From Akkermansiaceae bacterium (GTDB lineage: Bacteria; Verrucomicrobiota; Verrucomicrobiia; Verrucomicrobiales; Akkermansiaceae), in assembly GCA_947491475.1 (NCBI GenBank), contig CANLKN010000027.1:1-39219 (forward strand): a DNA stretch of 39,219 bases, written 5' to 3'. The notes under the pieces are model-generated. The model was not told the origin of the DNA and ran no database searches. It saw only the letters and a list, made by a program, of their open reading frames with translations. Of the stretch, positions 20,329 through 28,132 are shown in pieces (position 1 is the first letter of the stretch; every line of letters begins with the position of its first letter). Made by a program: the position numbers and the translations under genes.

Positions 20329-20850
20329 ATGAGCAAACCCCACAACACCCCGAAGGAACAACACGCCTCCGTCCCGATCTGGAACGCAGAGGACTGGTAT
20401 TACGAAGACATCGTCATCGGCCATCAAATCCGCTCGATCCGCCGCACGATTTCGGAAGGCGAGAGCATGCAGTTCAACGCACTGGTGCTCGACATGCATC
20501 CCTACGTGGCCGACGAGATTTTCGCGAAGGAACAAGGCATTTTCGGCAAGCGCCTGGTCGCCGGCGCCTTCGTTTTCTCCGCCGGTCTCGGTCTGGTGGC
20601 CACCAACTGCGTCAATTCCTTCAGTTATGGCTATGACAAGTTGCGCTTCATCAAGCCGGTTTTCATCAACGACACGATCTACACCATCAAGACCGACTTG
20701 GAAAAATCGCCGAAGTATCCCGAGATGGGCCTCTACCGCGCGTCGTATGAGGTCTTCAAAAACGATGGCGAGCTCGTGCTTTATTGCGAGCACATCCAGA
20801 CCGTGAAATACCGCGATGCCGCAGCCAGCGGCGCACCTGCCAAGCCATGA
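20329..20850 (+). CDS. MaoC-like hotdog protein lacking the catalytic His
   Basis: The 173-residue protein aligns with the MaoC enzyme at 10108-10548, including [10 protein letters not shown] at the start and the shared [19 protein letters not shown] (compare [19 protein letters not shown]). In the active site Asp55 is kept ([10 protein letters not shown]), but the His four residues after the Asp pair is Val60, and the IAHG motif is LVAG. It may be a non-catalytic partner of the other MaoC, as in heteromeric hydratases, or have another function. The frame runs 126 bases further upstream, inside the RhaT gene, but ATG 20329, 5 bases after the RhaT stop, fits the family. Its stop overlaps the next start (ATGA). 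Confidence 0.82.
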   Translation: MSKPHNTPKEQHASVPIWNAEDWYYEDIVIGHQIRSIRRTISEGESMQFNALVLDMHPYVADEIFAKEQGIFGKRLVAGAFVFSAGLGLVATNCVNSFSYGYDKLRFIKPVFINDTIYTIKTDLEKSPKYPEMGLYRASYEVFKNDGELVLYCEHIQTVKYRDAAASGAPAKP

Positions 20851-21689
20851 TCATCGATACCCACCAACATCTCATCTATTCCGAGCGCTTCCGTTATGAC
20901 TGGGCTGCGGAAATTCCCGCGCTGCAAGGGAACTTCCGCCTCAACGAATACCGCGCGGCGGCGGAAGGCTGCGGCATTACCGAGTCCATCTTCATGGAAG
21001 TCGATGTACCGTGGGAACAAGCGGCCTCCGAAGCCACTTTCTTCTGCTCTCTGGCAGAGGATCCCTCCCACCGCATCGCCGGTGTGATCTCCGCCTGCCG
21101 GCCGGAAAACCCGGGCATGGCCGCATGGATGGATTCAATCGCCCATCCGCGGTTGGTAGGTTTCCGCCGAGTGTTGCACACCCAGCCGGACGAACTCTGC
21201 ACCAGCGCTTCGTTTCATGAAAATGTGGCGCTTATCGGCCACAAGGGACTGACCTTCGATCTCTGCGTGCTGCCACGCCAGCTCGCCAATGGCGCGGCGC
21301 TCGCTGATGCCTGTCCCGACACGGTTTTCATCCTCGACCACTGCGGCGTGCCGGACATCGCTTTTGGCGATCTCACATTCTGGCGCGAACAGTTGAGTGA
21401 AATCTCACGCCGTCCGAATGTGAACTGCAAGCTCTCCGGCATCATCGCTTATGCCGCTGGCGAGATCACCGCGGACACCCTGCGCCCGGTGGTCGAGCAC
21501 GCCATCGAATGCTTCGGCTGGGACCGCGTGGTGTGGGGCGGCGACTGGCCGGTCTGCAATCTCACCCGCGACCTCGGCACTTGGTGCCGTCTTCTCGATG
21601 AGATTTTATCCGGCAGTTCTGAAGACGAACTCGCCGGTCTCTATCACCGCAACGCCCGTCGCATCTATCGGCTCAAACCGCTTTCCTGA
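20847..21689 (+). CDS. Amidohydrolase-2 family, L-fuconolactonase-like
   Basis: The 280-residue protein has the TIM-barrel metal-hydrolase pattern: [10 protein letters not shown] with His6 and His8, His165 in [12 protein letters not shown], and Asp233 in WGGDWPV. This set and the length match L-fuconolactonase and related sugar-lactonases (4-sulfomuconolactonase is another relative). A lactonase would open the lactone formed by a sugar dehydrogenase, which fits the Gfo/Idh/MocA gene at the head of the operon. The start overlaps the stop of the MaoC-like gene by ATGA, so translation is probably coupled, and the next gene begins 3 bases after its stop. Confidence 0.87.
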   Translation: MIIDTHQHLIYSERFRYDWAAEIPALQGNFRLNEYRAAAEGCGITESIFMEVDVPWEQAASEATFFCSLAEDPSHRIAGVISACRPENPGMAAWMDSIAHPRLVGFRRVLHTQPDELCTSASFHENVALIGHKGLTFDLCVLPRQLANGAALADACPDTVFILDHCGVPDIAFGDLTFWREQLSEISRRPNVNCKLSGIIAYAAGEITADTLRPVVEHAIECFGWDRVVWGGDWPVCNLTRDLGTWCRLLDEILSGSSEDELAGLYHRNARRIYRLKPLS

Positions 21690-21692
21690 ATC

Positions 21693-22715
21693 ATGAAAAC
21701 ACCCGCTGGCTCCATCCAAGGCATCTTCGTTCCCAACATCGTTCCCTACGATGCCAAGGGCCGCATCGACGAGAACGAGTTGCGCCGCATCATCAGCTGG
21801 CTGGCTGGCAAGGGCGTTTCCGGGTTTTATCCAAACGGCAGCATGGGCGAGTTCATCCGCCTGAGTTATGACGAACGCAAGACCGTGCTGCGCATCGTCA
21901 GCGAGGAGGCGCGTGGTCTGCCGATCCTCGCCGGCGCGGCCGAGCCAAATGTCGAACTGGTTCTGGAAATGTGCCGCTACTGCGCCGACCTCGGCTGTCG
22001 CGCAGTTTCCATCACCGGACCTTATTATTACAAACTCACGCAGGAGAGCATCGAGCAATACTTCCGCGAGCTTGCCGCCAAGTCGCCCATCGACATCGTG
22101 GTGTATAACATTCCTGTTTTCGCCAACGAGATTTCACTGCCCGTGCTCGAACGTCTCGCGCTGGATTGCCCGCGCATCGTCGGCACCAAGGACACGTCCA
22201 AGGACATGGGGCGCTTCCAGCAGACGCTGCACACCATCAAGCGGCAGCGCCCGGATTTCTCGGTGCTCATCGGCTGGGAAGAACTGCTGTGCACCGGCCT
22301 GTTCATGGGCGCGGACGGCGGCACGCTCTCCAGCGCCGGCGTGGCTCCGGAGGTCGTGATGAGCCTCTATCAGAACGCCCGTGCCGGAAACTGGGACGAG
22401 GCTCGGCGCATCCAGTTCGAGTTGCTCGATTTGTTCTCGCTGATGGTCGGCGCGCCGAATTTCCCCGAAGGCTTCCGCACCGGCTACGAGCTGCGCGGCT
22501 TCAAGGCCGGGCACGCGCGCTTCCCGCTGTCTGCCGGCGAGCAGGACCTCATCGCCGCGATGCGTTCCAAGCTCGCCTGCGCCCTGGCCGCCTGTGGATT
22601 CGAAGAAGCCGCCCGCGAATGCCGCGATGGCAGCTGCGCCAAACCCGGTGCCGGGCTCGATGTGGACGGCATCGTCGAGGCCGTGTTGCGCAAGATGTCC
22701 GGCGCGAAGGGCTGA
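21693..22715 (+). CDS. Dihydrodipicolinate synthase/N-acetylneuraminate lyase family aldolase
   Basis: The 340-residue protein is a DapA-family TIM barrel. The Schiff-base lysine is Lys166 in GTKDTSKD and the proton-relay tyrosine is Tyr138 in VVYNIP; the substrate-carboxylate loop is PNGSMGEF (47-54). Members cleave or form bonds to pyruvate and 2-keto-3-deoxy sugar acids. Here it is the last gene of operon A and likely splits a keto-deoxy acid made by the lactonase and dehydratase steps into pyruvate and an aldehyde. About 45 residues extend the C-terminus beyond the usual fold and carry two Cys (AARECRDGSC). Confidence 0.87.
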   Translation: MKTPAGSIQGIFVPNIVPYDAKGRIDENELRRIISWLAGKGVSGFYPNGSMGEFIRLSYDERKTVLRIVSEEARGLPILAGAAEPNVELVLEMCRYCADLGCRAVSITGPYYYKLTQESIEQYFRELAAKSPIDIVVYNIPVFANEISLPVLERLALDCPRIVGTKDTSKDMGRFQQTLHTIKRQRPDFSVLIGWEELLCTGLFMGADGGTLSSAGVAPEVVMSLYQNARAGNWDEARRIQFELLDLFSLMVGAPNFPEGFRTGYELRGFKAGHARFPLSAGEQDLIAAMRSKLACALAACGFEEAARECRDGSCAKPGAGLDVDGIVEAVLRKMSGAKG

Positions 22716-22750
22716 ATTGCCTGTCGCTTCAGAAGCTTTCTGAAAATGAT

Positions 22751-22763
22751 GGGCAGATTGCCC
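22751..22763. terminator. Weak hairpin between converging genes
   Basis: GGGCA-GAT-TGCCC forms a short stem in the 81-base gap between operon A and rhaB, with a second stem TTCAGA / TCTGAA just before it. A T run is not clear, so termination is only possible. Confidence 0.3.
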
Positions 22764-22796
22764 GATAGCCATTTTCCTGCTGGATGGTGAGGCCTA

Positions 22797-24272
22797 TCAG
22801 TCGATCAGCTTGCGGAACCTGGCATAGGCTTCGTCCCAAGCGGCGGTGTCCTGCGGTTGGTAGATGCGGAAATCAAACGAGCGGCGGATCAACTCGCGGC
22901 CGGCATGCAGGTCGGCGATGTGTCCTGTGGCCAGCATCTGGGTGATCACATTGCCGCAAGAAGTGGCTTCCACCGGACCGGCTACGACCTCGACGTTGAG
23001 CGCATTGGCGGTGGCACGGCTGAGCGGTTCGTTCTGGATGCCGCCGCCGCCGGCGTGCAGGCGTTGAAAATCGCGGCCGGTGAGCGCTTTGATGTTTTCG
23101 AAAACCAGGCGGTATTTCAGCGCGAGCGAGTCGGTGGCCACCCGCAGGATAGTGCCTTTGTCCTGCGGCACTTTTTGGCCGCTCTTTTCGCACCAAGCGC
23201 GGATTTTTTCCGGCATGCCGCCGGGACTGGCGAAGATCGCATCGTCCGGATCGATGAAGGCGGAAAAAGGTTCGGCGGCCTCGGCCATCGCACTCATGGC
23301 GGCGTAACCCACGTTTTCGCCATCGAGTTCCCACTGGCGCTTGCATTCTTGGATAAGCCACAGGCCGGCGATGTTTTTGAGAAAGCGCACCGTGCCTGCC
23401 ACACCGAGCTCGTTGCTGAACCCGCGCTCCAGCGCATCCGGGGTGGTCACGGCGTCGGGCGTCTCGATGCCCATGATCGACCAAGTGCCGGAGGAAAGCC
23501 AAAGGTTGCCGCTGCCTTTCATCGGGATGCCGGCCACGGCCGAGGCGGTATCGTGGCAGGCGGAGGCTACCACCGGGATGCCGGGCTTGCCGATGAATGC
23601 GGCTACCGCCTCGCGCACCGGACCGAGCACGGTGCCGGGTGCCACTACCTCACCGAAAATTTTGCGTGGCAGGCCGAGAGCATCGATCACCTCCCATGCC
23701 CAATCGCCGCTGCGCGGGTCTAACAATTGCGAGGTGGAGGCGATGGTGCGCTCGACCGCCATCCGCCCGGTGAGCCAGTAGGCGAGCAGATCGGGCACAA
23801 AAAGCAGCCGATCCGCTCCAAAAAGCGCCGGGTTTTTCTTCCGCTCCTCCGCAAGTAGATGCAGCGAACTGTTGTAGAAATTCGTCTTGATGCCGGTGTG
23901 GGCGTAGATTTCCGCCTCGGGCATCAGAGCGTGCATGGCCTCGGCCATGCCCTCGAAGCGCGAGTCGCGGTATTGATGCGGCATACCGAGCAACGAGCCG
24001 TCCGGGCCGATCAAGCCGTGGTCGCAGCCCCAGGTATCGATCCCGATGGACACGATGGAATCGCCGTGGCGTTCCACCGCGCGGCGCAGGCCTTCGAGGA
24101 TCTCGCGGTAGAGTCCGACGATGTTCCAGAACGAACCGCCGGGCAGGTCGGTGCCGGGATTGTCGAAACGGTGGATTTCCTCGAGTTCGATTTTCGAGAA
24201 GTCGGTGGTGGCGGCGATCACGCGTCCGCTGCCGCCACCCAGATCCACGGCGATGAAGGTTTTTGATGGCAT
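22797..24272 (-). CDS. rhaB: Rhamnulokinase
   Basis: The 491-residue protein is an FGGY-family sugar kinase. The nucleotide-binding start FIAVDLGGGSGRVI, the substrate region GIDTWGCDHGLI followed by GMPHQYRDSR, and the C-terminal HAGGGGIQNEPL are those of rhamnulokinase, which phosphorylates L-rhamnulose at O1. The chosen start is MPSKTF at 24272, where homology begins; a longer frame from 24326 is unlikely. It faces operon A. A strong inverted repeat lies 20 bases upstream and may control it. Rhamnose isomerase and rhamnulose-phosphate aldolase are not in the window. Fuculokinase is a less likely alternative. Confidence 0.9.
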   Translation of the reverse strand: MPSKTFIAVDLGGGSGRVIAATTDFSKIELEEIHRFDNPGTDLPGGSFWNIVGLYREILEGLRRAVERHGDSIVSIGIDTWGCDHGLIGPDGSLLGMPHQYRDSRFEGMAEAMHALMPEAEIYAHTGIKTNFYNSSLHLLAEERKKNPALFGADRLLFVPDLLAYWLTGRMAVERTIASTSQLLDPRSGDWAWEVIDALGLPRKIFGEVVAPGTVLGPVREAVAAFIGKPGIPVVASACHDTASAVAGIPMKGSGNLWLSSGTWSIMGIETPDAVTTPDALERGFSNELGVAGTVRFLKNIAGLWLIQECKRQWELDGENVGYAAMSAMAEAAEPFSAFIDPDDAIFASPGGMPEKIRAWCEKSGQKVPQDKGTILRVATDSLALKYRLVFENIKALTGRDFQRLHAGGGGIQNEPLSRATANALNVEVVAGPVEATSCGNVITQMLATGHIADLHAGRELIRRSFDFRIYQPQDTAAWDEAYARFRKLID

Positions 24273-24291
24273 GAAATTGCGATGGGTTGGT

Positions 24292-24321
24292 TTCCCGCAG
24301 GGTTCTAAAAACCTGCGGGAA
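24292..24321 (-). promoter_or_regulatory. Perfect 10-bp inverted repeat upstream of rhaB
   Basis: TTCCCGCAGG and CCTGCGGGAA flank a 10-base spacer, about 20 bases upstream of the rhaB start. This could be an operator for a dimeric regulator or an RNA hairpin in the leader. There is no strong T run, so a terminator is less likely. Confidence 0.5.
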
Positions 24322-24401
24322 TGCAATGCCGAATCTCAAACGCGCACTCCTTCAAACGACCCCAAGCTCAGCCACGCACGGAGCGGTTCGCTACAACGCA
24401 G

Positions 24402-25310
24402 GTTAGGCGTTTTCATGGGCTTATGGAACCTCCGCTCCGCGCCCCGGAAGAATGCTCGACCGTGAAATTCCAACCGTAGGACTCGTGCTTGATGTGCATC
24501 TGGCGTGAAAAGGTCGGGGCGTCGGCAGGAACACGTCGGAAGCTGCTACCATCCTGCACGTAGGCAATGGTGCAGTGTTTGGGCTGTGGCAACGAAGCCT
24601 CTGTCGTGAGTGGCGGAGTAAAGATAATGAGCGCTTTGGCTAGCGGCCATTTGGTTGAGTTGCTGGCGGAGCCGCCGCGACTCTCAAGCGTGCCGCGCAA
24701 GCCGGTTTGCTTGAGTATGGCCATGTCAGCCGGGCCGAGCACCTTGTCGGTGTCCAAAATACGAAGTTCGCCGTCGCCAGGGTGATGCCGAAAATAGAAT
24801 ACCGTCAGATGCTGGTTGCCGGACGAAAGCGAAAGAGCCGGTCTAAACGCGGCCGACGCGAAGACGCTGAGTAAGGCGAGCACAGTCAGCCCCACTGCCG
24901 CGCCGCGTGTGGACGGAGTGCGTCTCAGAAGAACGCTAGCTGAAAAGACAAAGGCGGCAGCGATGCACCACACCTGAAGCATGGGGACGCTCATTGCCCC
25001 GAACCAAGGTCCAAGGAAAAGCGCAACAGCGCAGGTGCCGAGCCAACCGAACAGAAGTCCCCCAATCAAAGCAAACGCGGAAGCGAGCCAGACTGGCAGC
25101 CGTGTAGTGACCCTGAAGGCGATCGCTGTGGCAGGCAGCGCGAGAAAGGCAAAAGGGACGCAGTAAATCGCAAATGGAACTAAGTCGCCGATGCCAAACC
25201 AATCGTTGAATGCTACGGCGATGACACTGAATGCCAGCGCCACGAGAAATGTGGCTGCGACGGTTGCGATGCTTGGATTCATAATTGTCGCTTCGAGGAA
25301 AAAGCCTAAC
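24402..25310 (-). other. Integron-cassette-like unit with core-site heptamers
   Basis: On the gene's strand, GTTAGGC (25304-25310) lies 21 bases before its ATG, and GCCTAAC (24402-24408) lies 4 bases after its stop, followed by CTGCGTTGTAGCG. These fit the R' (GTTRRRY) and R'' (RYYYAAC) core sites that bound integron cassettes. Full attC palindromes beyond them were not found, so the outer halves may be degenerate. No integrase is in the window. Confidence 0.35.
24413..25282 (-). CDS. Membrane protein of unknown function
   Basis: I do not recognise this 289-residue protein. It has four to five hydrophobic segments in residues 1-170 (ATFLVALAFSVIAVAF, FAIYCVPFAFLALPATAIAF, LASAFALIGGLLFGWLG, VWCIAAAFVFSASVLL, VGLTVLALLSVFASAAF). 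A soluble C-terminal half of about 120 residues follows, with YFRHHPGDGELRI and a GPADMAILKQTGLRGTLES segment. The latter has the look of an outer-leaflet or periplasmic domain. It stands alone between rhaB and operon B, with base use less GC-rich than its neighbours and core-site-like heptamers on both sides, which suggests it arrived as a mobile cassette. Confidence 0.7.
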   Translation of the reverse strand: MNPSIATVAATFLVALAFSVIAVAFNDWFGIGDLVPFAIYCVPFAFLALPATAIAFRVTTRLPVWLASAFALIGGLLFGWLGTCAVALFLGPWFGAMSVPMLQVWCIAAAFVFSASVLLRRTPSTRGAAVGLTVLALLSVFASAAFRPALSLSSGNQHLTVFYFRHHPGDGELRILDTDKVLGPADMAILKQTGLRGTLESRGGSASNSTKWPLAKALIIFTPPLTTEASLPQPKHCTIAYVQDGSSFRRVPADAPTFSRQMHIKHESYGWNFTVEHSSGARSGGSISP

Positions 25311-25391
25311 TAGCGCGATCACCGGTCCAATGCCTATCTATCTGTTCTCCGGCTATACCCGAAGACTCTGATTCCCGTTTTGCTGGACGAT

Positions 25392-26531
25392 TCATGCGAT
25401 CATGACGTTCCGTCCGGAGGAGGCCGAAGTGCTTGCGGCCTCGATGATCTTCATCGCGTAGAGGCCGAGTTCGCCCGGCGATTGGTTGGCGGCCGTCCCC
25501 GCAATGGCGTTTAAGAGATTATGGGCCGGAGCGTGCAAGGGATAGATGGCATCCTCATCCAGCTTCGGGAAAGTCTGCACGGTGCCGGCACGCGGATGGA
25601 ATTCCATGGTGCCTTCCCACAGTTCCATACACAACATCCCCCCGGTGCCAAACACGCGCAATTCAAACTGCCGGCGCGTTGGCATCGGGTCGCCGGTGCT
25701 GGCGAGGGTCACAAGACATCCGTTGCGCAGCTTGAGACACAGTGCGTCGTAAACATCCGTCTCGATTTCCGCGTTGTCAAAGTGCGCGAAGACCTCGGCA
25801 GGGTCGGAGCCTGTCAGGAAACCGAGGTAGGCCGCGGCGTGCGAGACCTGGCAGAAAATCTGACCGCCTCCGGCAATGGCCGGGTCGCTGTAGGAATGGA
25901 TCTCCGGCACCAAATAGGGCTCGACATAATTCTGATCACCGCCTGCCGCAAAGAGTTCTTTCCATGTCCGCCCCCGGTAGAGACCGCCGGAAAAATTCGT
26001 GAAGAGAACACTGATCATCTTGAGATCCCCGAGTTGCCCCTCGGCGATCAGGCGTCGGGCCGCGCGAGCGTGGGAAGTATAATGCCAGGGACAACTGATC
26101 AGCAGATGACGATCCTTCTTCCGCGCCAGTTCCACCAGCTCGGCGGCCTGGGCGGCGGTGAGTGTCATGGGTTTTTCCATCAGCACGTGCAGGCCGTGTT
26201 CGAGGCAGGTCCGCGCATTGTGATAGTGCATGTTCGGGGTGGAACCATCGATGACCGCGTCCAGCCCCGGAATGCCGACCATCTCCTCGACGCTGGTGAC
26301 GGCGTGCTCGACATGGAAGTCGCGCGCCACTTTTTCCGCCGCAGCGCGGGAGCGTTTCTGGACAGCCAGAAGCCGTGCCCGCGGATTCTGCTGCAAGGCC
26401 GGGAGATGTGCGGTCGTTGACCACCATCCCGCGCCAAGGATGCCGCAGTTGATGAGCGCCTTGTCCGCTGGTTTGCCGGAATAAATGTGGGCTGCTTCGC
26501 CGCTTGCCGGAGTTTCGCAGGAGATGTTCAT
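25392..26531 (-). CDS. Gfo/Idh/MocA-family oxidoreductase (operon B)
   Basis: The 379-residue protein has a GILGAGWWS nucleotide-binding turn at 30-38 and EKP at 119-121. The C-terminal domain carries a His-containing helix (YLVPEIHSYSDPAIAGGGQIF, continuing CQVSHAAAYLGF). It probably oxidises or rearranges a sugar derivative using NAD(P). About 23 residues precede the fold, and the frame could extend to 26687, but ATG 26531 overlaps the stop of the ceramidase-like gene (ATGA) and is preferred. It is the last gene of operon B, and the second such enzyme in this window after 11291-12382; the two are not close copies. Confidence 0.87.
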   Translation of the reverse strand: MNISCETPASGEAAHIYSGKPADKALINCGILGAGWWSTTAHLPALQQNPRARLLAVQKRSRAAAEKVARDFHVEHAVTSVEEMVGIPGLDAVIDGSTPNMHYHNARTCLEHGLHVLMEKPMTLTAAQAAELVELARKKDRHLLISCPWHYTSHARAARRLIAEGQLGDLKMISVLFTNFSGGLYRGRTWKELFAAGGDQNYVEPYLVPEIHSYSDPAIAGGGQIFCQVSHAAAYLGFLTGSDPAEVFAHFDNAEIETDVYDALCLKLRNGCLVTLASTGDPMPTRRQFELRVFGTGGMLCMELWEGTMEFHPRAGTVQTFPKLDEDAIYPLHAPAHNLLNAIAGTAANQSPGELGLYAMKIIEAASTSASSGRNVMIA

Positions 26532-28075
26532 GGGACTGTTTGGATGGCGGGTCGTGTGATCCTGGGTTTGGCCGGCGGCTCGGGAAGGCGGCCGGTGGCC
26601 GTCCATCCGGGAACCACCGGAGCGGTTCGCTCGGGAAAGAGGGAAAGCAGGAGCCTGACCGATGTCTCGATCAAAAGGCGTTCGCATTCCGGGCTGACTT
26701 GGGCGGGCAGGCCGTAGGGCTTGTGGCCATAGGTGGGTTCGTAGCCTCCGCGCGGATACTCGGCGGCGGTTGGGAAATAGGAGATCTCGCCGTTCGAGTA
26801 GCCGGCATAGAGCGTCACATCCGCCGGTGACCGTTCCTTCACGGCCAGTCCGATCTCAGCAAACATTTCTCCCGGCCCCGTGATGATCGCCCCATCGCCG
26901 ATGCGGATGGCATGGATGGTGCCGCGTTCCGAGTGGCGTGGTGCGCCGCTGAGGAGTTCTTTCTCCACCCGGCGGGCCCAGTTCAAGCCGTGAAACCGAA
27001 GAACCCGCAGCGCGCTTTCCGTCGCGCCATCGGCGGCCGCCTGTTCGATGTCCGCTTCGGTGCGCGCAATGAGAGCCTGGATTTCTTCCAGCTTCGGATG
27101 CGGCAGGAGGGGAAACTCAACCTCCACGGAGCAAGCCGCAAGCCGCGGCGCAGGCTCATCGCATGGTTCCCAGCGGAAGAGGCGCAGCCCGGTGCCAGAG
27201 ACAAGGCCTTCCTCGCGCAGGCTCGCGGCCCGCGCCCGGCGGTCGGCAAGGGCATGCAATGCCTCGATTCCGAGCCGGAGACCCATTTCACGCATCGATT
27301 CGCCGGTGCTTTCAAACGCCACACGCGGCATGATGTCAGCTCCGGCCCCTTGCAGGAAAACACACTCGCCGCCGGTGGTCTGGCGGATGAAATCGCGCAG
27401 GGGACCGGGATAATCCGGCGAATAGCCGAGAATATCCACTCCGGTCGTGACGGGATGGCATGCATAACTCACCACCGTCGCAATCGCGCTGCCGTCCGCG
27501 CGCACCGCCTGCAGGACCGGCACGGAAGAATCCACCGCGCCCTCCGGCTCCCAGCCGATCTTGGTTACGTTGCCATCGGCATCCCGCTGGCGGCGGTTGA
27601 TCGCCTCATCCACGCTGCCCATGCCCCAGCGAATCCAAGCTGGCTCGAGGCGATCGCAGGCCGTCATGCAAGTTTCCACGATTTGCGAGTGAAGGAAATC
27701 AATGTATGCCAGCACCTCGTCCGATGGCTCGGGATCGCGTTCGCCGATCAAGCCGCAGAGCGCCCGGCATCCCGGCGGCGCATGGTGGGTGTGACTCCAG
27801 TTGAGGACGATTCCCGCTGGGTCCACCCCGGTCGCGGCGGCCACCCGGCGTAGCAGTTGCTCCGCTTCGGCACCTTGGATTCCGATGTTGTCCACGCCGC
27901 AGAGGATCACCCGCGTCCCACCGCTGGCGAACGCGACCGCACTGACTTCGAGGGCGGCAAACCGGCTCGTGGCCGGACTCACGCGTTGAACCGAGCCGCT
28001 CATGGGCAAACCCAAAGGCGGGTCGATGGATCGGGAGGCAGCCCCCGCATGAAAGATGGTGTCGTTTGTTTTCAT
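26528..28075 (-). CDS. Neutral-ceramidase-like protein without the Ser nucleophile
   Basis: The 515-residue protein carries the N-terminal domain of neutral/alkaline ceramidases: AGAASRSIDPPLGLPMSG at the start, the zinc-binding segment NWSHTHHAPPG, YACHPVT and GPGEMFAEIGL. In true ceramidases the nucleophile lies in GDVSPN; here the matching segment reads GADIMPR, with Met in place of Ser. It is therefore probably not an amidase for ceramide. No signal peptide is seen. It sits between a RhaT-like symporter and a Gfo/Idh/MocA enzyme, so a cytoplasmic role on a sugar derivative is more likely. The start is set at ATG 28075; a TTG at 28117 also keeps the frame. Confidence 0.8.
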   Translation of the reverse strand: MKTNDTIFHAGAASRSIDPPLGLPMSGSVQRVSPATSRFAALEVSAVAFASGGTRVILCGVDNIGIQGAEAEQLLRRVAAATGVDPAGIVLNWSHTHHAPPGCRALCGLIGERDPEPSDEVLAYIDFLHSQIVETCMTACDRLEPAWIRWGMGSVDEAINRRQRDADGNVTKIGWEPEGAVDSSVPVLQAVRADGSAIATVVSYACHPVTTGVDILGYSPDYPGPLRDFIRQTTGGECVFLQGAGADIMPRVAFESTGESMREMGLRLGIEALHALADRRARAASLREEGLVSGTGLRLFRWEPCDEPAPRLAACSVEVEFPLLPHPKLEEIQALIARTEADIEQAAADGATESALRVLRFHGLNWARRVEKELLSGAPRHSERGTIHAIRIGDGAIITGPGEMFAEIGLAVKERSPADVTLYAGYSNGEISYFPTAAEYPRGGYEPTYGHKPYGLPAQVSPECERLLIETSVRLLLSLFPERTAPVVPGWTATGRLPEPPAKPRITRPAIQTVP

Positions 28076-28132
28076 GATGATGTGGTTTCCAAGTTGGCTT
28101 GAGTTGTGAGGGTTCAAACAGGCGCGTGATTC

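Noticed and set aside
24292-24321. Inverted repeat as a terminator for the membrane-protein gene
   Set aside because: No T run follows the stem in either direction, and about 90 bases and a core-site heptamer separate it from that gene's stop.
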